From Chloroflexota bacterium (lineage in GTDB: Bacteria; Chloroflexota; Dehalococcoidia; Dehalococcoidales; RBG-16-60-22): a stretch of 9,670 nt of DNA. The stretch covers positions 1-9,670 of the forward strand of contig JACPQH010000075.1 in the NCBI GenBank assembly GCA_016190585.1, written 5' to 3'. Below the pieces are notes generated by a model. That model had not been told where the DNA came from and did no database searches. It saw nothing but the letters and a program-made list of their open reading frames with translations. Below, one piece after another: positions 6,366-9,670 of this stretch (its first letter is position 1; each line of letters begins with the position of its first letter). The translations under genes and the position numbers were made by a program.

Positions 6366-7646
6366 CTACTCCCAGGTCCGCCTGTCCAGGATTACCTTGG
6401 CGTCGTCGGGTATCGCGCCCGCGGGCACGAACTCCACCGAATCGGCCTTGACACGGCAGGCGTCCTGGAACCTGGCGTTTATCTCGCCGGCCAGCCTCTC
6501 GCCGCCAACCTGGCCTGCCTTCAGCTCGATGCTGAGGCGCATCTCGTCGCGGTGCTCCCGGCGGGTGACGAGTATCTGGCAGCGTGCGACCTCCGGGAAG
6601 CTCATGACGGCTTGCCGGGCCTGGCCGGCGACGATGAACATGCCCCTCACCTTGACCGCGTCCCCGGCGCGGCCGGCGATGCCCGTCAGGCGGTCGGCGG
6701 TGCGGCCGCAGGCGCAGGGGCCGGTGACAAAGGAGGACAGGTCGCCCGTACCGAAGCGGATGAGGCCCCAGGCGGGGTTATGGACGGGCGTGACGACAAT
6801 CTCGCCGACCTCCCCCGGGCCGAGCTGTTTGCCGGTCTCCGGGTCGACGATCTCGATAAGGTACTCGTCCATGAAGTGCATGCCGGTCTTGAGGCGGCAC
6901 TCGTAGGCGATAGCGCCGCCGGGCTCGGTGACGGCGTAGGCCTGGGCGGTCGCCATGCCGTAGTCCTCTTCCAGCGTCCGGCGTATCGAGGGCGGCAGCA
7001 TCTCGCCGGTGAACCAGGCGCGCTTCACGGCGAAGTCCCGGCGGAAGTCACTCCCGGTTTCCTCGGCGTGTTTGATGAGGCCCATCAGGAAGGTCGGCGT
7101 GCCCACGAAGCCGGTAACTCTCAGGTCGCGCATGACCTGGAGCTGGACATCGGTGTTGCCCGTGCCCATCGGCACCGCCGTGGCGCCGCAGTCGCGCAGG
7201 GCTTCCTGGAAGAGGATGCCGGCGGGTGACATGTGGTAGGTGAAGGTGTTGACCACGATGTCGCCCCGGCGGAAGCCGGCGGCCCAGAAGGCCTTGCCGA
7301 ACCACTTGACGCCCGAGTGCTGGATAGGCTCGTAGATGGGGCCGGGCGAGATGAAGACCCGCTCGATGTCCTCCGGCGGGATGGCGGAGAAGCCGCCGTA
7401 GGGCGGCCTGGCCCGCTGCCGCGCGATGAGGTCGGTCTTCCGCGTGACGGGCAGCCTTTCCAGGTCTTTGACGGCACGCACCTGCTCGGGCTTCACCGCG
7501 GCGGCGTCGAATAACTCCCTGACGGCCGGGGCGCGGCGGTAGGCGCTGGCGACGGTGCGGGCGAGGCTCTCTTCCTGGTAATTGGCCCGCGCCGCCGCCG
7601 TCATCGTCTCCAGCTCGTCGAAATATTCGCCCCTGCCTACAGCCAT
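6366..7646 (-). CDS. PaaK-like acyl-CoA ligase (AMP-forming) with variant P-loop
   Basis: Member of the phenylacetate-CoA ligase family, cytoplasmic enzymes that activate a carboxylic acid to an acyl-adenylate and then a CoA thioester. Length (426 residues) and order fit the family: core domain with GTPTFLMGLIKHAEETG (182-198), adenine-binding region YAVTEPGG (237-244), FGTGDLS (298-304) with the conserved Asp302, a Cys pair in GPCACGRT (309-316), hinge GRAGDAVKVRGMFI (325-338), and a small C-terminal domain ending near AKVILD (Lys417). The phosphate-binding loop, normally SSGTTGKP, reads SPGPIYEP (100-107). This looks like a recognisable subfamily rather than a damaged gene. ATG 7646 has AAGAGG 8 nt before it and overlaps the livF end by 10 nt, so the two are co-translated. 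The context suggests activation of an imported acid; whether the substrate is aromatic, branched or other is unknown. Confidence 0.88.
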   Translation of the reverse strand: MAVGRGEYFDELETMTAAARANYQEESLARTVASAYRRAPAVRELFDAAAVKPEQVRAVKDLERLPVTRKTDLIARQRARPPYGGFSAIPPEDIERVFISPGPIYEPIQHSGVKWFGKAFWAAGFRRGDIVVNTFTYHMSPAGILFQEALRDCGATAVPMGTGNTDVQLQVMRDLRVTGFVGTPTFLMGLIKHAEETGSDFRRDFAVKRAWFTGEMLPPSIRRTLEEDYGMATAQAYAVTEPGGAIAYECRLKTGMHFMDEYLIEIVDPETGKQLGPGEVGEIVVTPVHNPAWGLIRFGTGDLSSFVTGPCACGRTADRLTGIAGRAGDAVKVRGMFIVAGQARQAVMSFPEVARCQILVTRREHRDEMRLSIELKAGQVGGERLAGEINARFQDACRVKADSVEFVPAGAIPDDAKVILDRRTWE

Positions 7647-8428
7647 CGCTTTCGCCTCTTGTAGTGCTTTACTTCCCGGTAGCTCTTCTTGACGCCCATG
7701 GCGGACAGGCCCATGTAGAACTCCTTGACGTCCTCGTTGTTCTTCAGGAATTCGGCGCTGCCGTCCAGGACGACGCGGCCGTTCTCCATGACGTAGCCGT
7801 AGCCGGCGATGCTCAGGGCGATGCGCACGTTCTGCTCGACGAGGAGCACCGAGGTCTTCTGCTCGGTGTTGAAGCGCCTGATGATATCGAAGATTTCCTC
7901 CACCAGGAGCGGGGCCAGGCCGAGCGAGGGCTCGTCCAGCATCATCAGCTTCGGCGACGTCATCATTGCCCGGCCGATGACGAGCATCTGCTGCTCGCCG
8001 CCGGAAAGGTAGCCGGCGGTGTTGTGGCGCAGCGTCTTGAGCCGGGGGAAGTAGTTGTAGACCATCGCCAGGTCGTCGCGGACGGCGCGGCGGTCGTGCC
8101 GGTGGTAGGCGCCGACCAGCAAGTTCTCCTCGGTCTTGAGGTGCTCGAAGACGCGGCGGCCTTCCAGGGCCTGGATGATGCCGAGCCGTCCGATCTGCTC
8201 GGCGCTCTTATTGTCAATCCGCTCGCCGCTCCACTCGATGCTGCCGTCGGTTACCTCGCCTTCCTCGGTATGCAGCAGGCCGGAGACGGCCTTGAGGGTG
8301 GTGCTCTTGCCGGCCCCGTTGGCGCCCAGCAGGGCGACTATCGAGCCTTCCGGCACCTCGAGGGACACGCCGTGGAGCACGCGGATAACATTGAGATAGG
8401 TGACCTCAATGTTATTTAGCTTGAGCAT
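7637..8428 (-). CDS. livF: LivF-type ABC importer ATP-binding protein
   Basis: Second ATPase subunit of a branched-chain-amino-acid-type (HAAT) importer. Motifs: Walker A GANGAGKST (35-43), Q-loop Gln86 in IIQALEGRRVF, signature LSGGEQQ (141-147), Walker B LMMLDEP (161-167), and VEQN (197-200) with Gln199 at the switch position, where LivF proteins usually have Gln. At 263 residues it is longer than the typical LivF (about 235-240) because of a basic C-terminal tail (KKSYREVKHYKRRKRWL). A tail like this is expected in LivF proteins paired with PaaK-like ligases; that link is from memory. ATG 8428 fits the family start; AAGGG lies 11 nt upstream, a little far. The last 10 nt overlap the ligase start. 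The binding protein gene lies upstream in the same direction, separated by 338 bases of repeats. Confidence 0.94.
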   Translation of the reverse strand: MLKLNNIEVTYLNVIRVLHGVSLEVPEGSIVALLGANGAGKSTTLKAVSGLLHTEEGEVTDGSIEWSGERIDNKSAEQIGRLGIIQALEGRRVFEHLKTEENLLVGAYHRHDRRAVRDDLAMVYNYFPRLKTLRHNTAGYLSGGEQQMLVIGRAMMTSPKLMMLDEPSLGLAPLLVEEIFDIIRRFNTEQKTSVLLVEQNVRIALSIAGYGYVMENGRVVLDGSAEFLKNNEDVKEFYMGLSAMGVKKSYREVKHYKRRKRWL

Positions 8429-8476
8429 TAATCATTTGGCCCTTTTTTTTATCCGCCTTTGAGCTCTCTGGAAAGG

Positions 8477-8549
8477 TCATTGCCAGCGGCGCGAAGCAAT
8501 CCGTCGGAACCAAAGGGATTGCTTCGTCGCTGCCGCTCCTCGCAATGAC
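8477..8549. repeat. REP/MITE-like inverted repeat
   Basis: Imperfect inverted repeat with ends GTCATTGC (8477-8484) and GCAATGAC (8542-8549). Inner arms CGAAGCAATCC (8492-8502) and GGATTGCTTCG (8516-8526) flank a 13-nt loop. It belongs to the widely dispersed class whose translation gives VIARSGSDEAI ... DCFAPLAMT, as it does here on the minus strand. It lies between the binding protein gene and livF. A truncated copy of one end lies at 8735-8749. No transposase is nearby, so the element would be non-autonomous. Confidence 0.75.
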
Positions 8550-8614
8550 GGTTAAAACCATTTCCGCCTTCCGGCACTTAGTTTCAAAATTGGTTAGACA
8601 TATCAAAATGACCG

Positions 8615-8633
8615 CTCCCTTTCGTTAAGGGAG
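8615..8633. repeat. Perfect 7-bp hairpin
   Basis: CTCCCTT (8615-8621), 5-nt loop, AAGGGAG (8627-8633). It lies in the gap between the binding protein gene and livF, next to the REP-like element. A weaker GACAG/CTGTC stem follows at 8637-8654. No T-run follows on the minus strand, so it is not a clear terminator; it may be part of a dispersed repeat. Confidence 0.5.
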
Positions 8634-8676
8634 ATTGACAGGGATTTTTCTGTCTCCGCTTATTTATATATCTTGT

Positions 8677-8695
8677 CCCCCTTTTTCAAAGGGGG
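8677..8695. repeat. Perfect 8-bp hairpin, CCCCCTTT/AAAGGGGG
   Basis: CCCCCTTT (8677-8684), 3-nt loop, AAAGGGGG (8688-8695). Stems of this type are common in dispersed intergenic repeats of several phyla. On the minus strand it lies about 70 nt after the binding-protein stop codon and could attenuate transcription into livF or protect the upstream mRNA end. There is no U-run after it in that direction. Confidence 0.55.
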
Positions 8696-8734
8696 AGGTT
8701 AATTGTATATGTATTTTTGCTACTTAGTACTAGT

Positions 8735-8749
8735 CTCGCAATGACGGTT
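8735..8749. repeat. Truncated copy of the REP-like repeat end
   Basis: CTCGCAATGACGGTT is identical to 8539-8553, the right end of the REP-like element. It has no partner arm nearby, so it looks like a remnant of a second insertion, or the far border of a larger composite repeat block spanning about 8477-8749. Confidence 0.55.
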
Positions 8750-8766
8750 CCGGACATTTATTAAAC

Positions 8767-9670
8767 CTATTTACCGAACCAGGAGTACTCCTCGTACTTG
8801 ACAAGCGGCGCGTCGATCCAGGCGCTGATGGGCTTGATGGCGCCGTCTGTTATCTGGAAGATTCTGACCGATTTGGAAAGACGGTTGTCGCCGCGGGTAT
8901 AGCTGACCGGACCGTGCAGCCCCTCGACGGTGTAGCTCTTGAGCTGCTGGATACCCTGCTCTTCGATGGCGCGCCACGATTCCAGGTTGCCCTTGGCGAG
9001 CACGTCGTAGCTGATGTTCTTCAGGGTGGTCCTCAGTATCTCGGCGATGACCAGGCTCTGCGCCCAGGAGGTGATATAGTCCATGTTGCCGTAATCGGCG
9101 GGATGCAGCTTCTTGGCATACTCGGTCATCTTGGCCATGCCGAGGACGTTATCGTCCCAGTTGACCGTGGGGAAGACGCCGTAAACGCCCTCAACGATGT
9201 CTTTGCCGGCGATGTCTACCAGGGCCTTGGTCAGCCCGGCGTGGCCGCTGGCGATGACCATGCCCGGGTACATGCCGAGCGAGACGGCGTTTTTGACGAT
9301 GACGGCGGTGGGCGCCGGGGTGCTGGAGATGTAGAGGACGTCGGGCTTGGCGGCCTTGATGCGCGTCAGGGAGTCAATTTCGGAGGTGGTGGTGGCGGTG
9401 TGCTCGTCGGTCGAGATTATCTCGATGCCCAGCTCTTCGGCCTTGGCCTTGAAGGCGTCGCGGGCGCCGTAGCCCGTCGGGTTGTTGAGGATATGAAGGG
9501 CGAACCTGGGCTTGCCGGTGCCTTTCCAGATGTTCTTCATGTAGTAGTTGGCGAAGGCCAGGGCGTCGTCGCCATAGTCCGGCATCTGGCCGTAGATGTG
9601 CTGCGGCGGGCGGTACAGGTTGGGCGCGGTGAACGAGACGATGCCCGGGAACCCGGCGCGGTTGGCTACC
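8767..9670 (-). CDS. LivK-type ABC transporter substrate-binding protein (5' end cut off)
   Basis: Periplasmic or lipid-anchored ligand-binding protein of the Peripla_BP_6 (type I, branched-chain amino acid-like) family, which delivers substrate to a HAAT importer. The stop is TAG at 8769-8767. The frame stays open to the right edge (upstream of MPDYGDDALAFANYYM it reads IVSFTAPNLYRPPQHIYGQ), so the N-terminus, with signal peptide or lipobox, is outside the window and the Met at 9585 is internal. About 300 residues are visible. Family-like parts are the YGARDAFKAKAEELGIEI and DSLTRIKAAKPDVLYIS segments of the N-terminal lobe, VEGVYGVFPTVNWDD, the WAQSLVIAEILRTTL helix, and LKSYTVEGLHGPVSYTRGDN near the end. 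It lies upstream of livF and the ligase on the same strand, so it probably supplies that importer. The ligand cannot be deduced. Confidence 0.9.
   Translation of the reverse strand, partial: VANRAGFPGIVSFTAPNLYRPPQHIYGQMPDYGDDALAFANYYMKNIWKGTGKPRFALHILNNPTGYGARDAFKAKAEELGIEIISTDEHTATTTSEIDSLTRIKAAKPDVLYISSTPAPTAVIVKNAVSLGMYPGMVIASGHAGLTKALVDIAGKDIVEGVYGVFPTVNWDDNVLGMAKMTEYAKKLHPADYGNMDYITSWAQSLVIAEILRTTLKNISYDVLAKGNLESWRAIEEQGIQQLKSYTVEGLHGPVSYTRGDNRLSKSVRIFQITDGAIKPISAWIDAPLVKYEEYSWFGK

Noticed and set aside
6345..7229. 294-residue plus-strand ORF opposite the CoA ligase
   Set aside because: It mirrors the ligase frame and is Ala/Gly/Val/His-rich with no motif; the ligase motifs on the other strand are unambiguous.
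8412..8606. 64-residue minus-strand ORF between the binding protein and livF
   Set aside because: Its middle (VIARSGSDEAI ... DCFAPLAMT) is the well-known spurious translation of the REP-like repeat, and its end overlaps the livF start in another frame.
1..9670. CRISPR arrays, tRNA or rRNA genes, transposases, phage genes
   Set aside because: No regularly spaced direct repeats, cloverleaf or rRNA core sequence, and no integrase, transposase or phage protein was seen on either strand.

Overview
The window is GC-rich bacterial DNA with tightly packed genes. The protein content points to an uncultured anaerobe of the Chloroflexota (Dehalococcoidia-like), with a deltaproteobacterium-like lineage as the alternative. 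The pointers are a soluble multi-PAS kinase with a NarL-type regulator, LivF/LivG-type ABC ATPases next to a phenylacetate-CoA-ligase-like enzyme, and a small four-cysteine protein. This placement is inferred from family resemblance, since no rRNA or other marker gene is present.

Layout, left to right. (1) An isochorismatase-fold cysteine hydrolase on + (22-732, possibly starting before the window) converges on (2) a two-component operon on -: a NarL/FixJ response regulator (2570-3238) followed by a soluble triple-PAS histidine kinase (741-2573). The two genes are coupled by a 4-nt TTGA overlap and are preceded by a near-consensus promoter that leaves a very short mRNA leader. (3) A DUF1622-type small membrane protein lies upstream on - (3342-3704), with two tandem perfect hairpins at its 3' end. 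(4) Divergently, on +, an 82-residue four-cysteine protein (3837-4085) is followed 7 nt later by a LivG-type ATPase (4093-4944). (5) An acyltransferase-3 membrane protein on - (4947-6122) meets livG tail to tail, 2 nt apart, and has its own extended -10 promoter. (6) About 190 bases without a protein gene (6170-6365) contain nested, partly alternative RNA stems of unknown identity. (7) On -, a PaaK-like CoA ligase (6366-7646) overlaps the end of a LivF-type ATPase (7637-8428). (8) A 338-base gap holds a REP/MITE-like inverted repeat, a truncated second copy of its end, and two more perfect hairpins. (9) On -, a periplasmic-binding-protein gene of the LivK type (8767 to beyond the right edge) is cut off at its 5' end.

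Functional reading: LivG, LivF and the binding protein are three parts of a branched-chain-amino-acid-type (HAAT) ABC importer; the LivH/LivM permeases are not in the window. The ligase is translationally linked to LivF, so an organic acid, possibly aromatic or branched, may be imported and activated to its CoA thioester. This is inference. livG lies on the opposite strand and is separated from livF by the acyltransferase and the structured non-coding stretch, so the transport cluster looks rearranged. The two-component system may control neighbouring genes, but nothing in the sequence proves a target.
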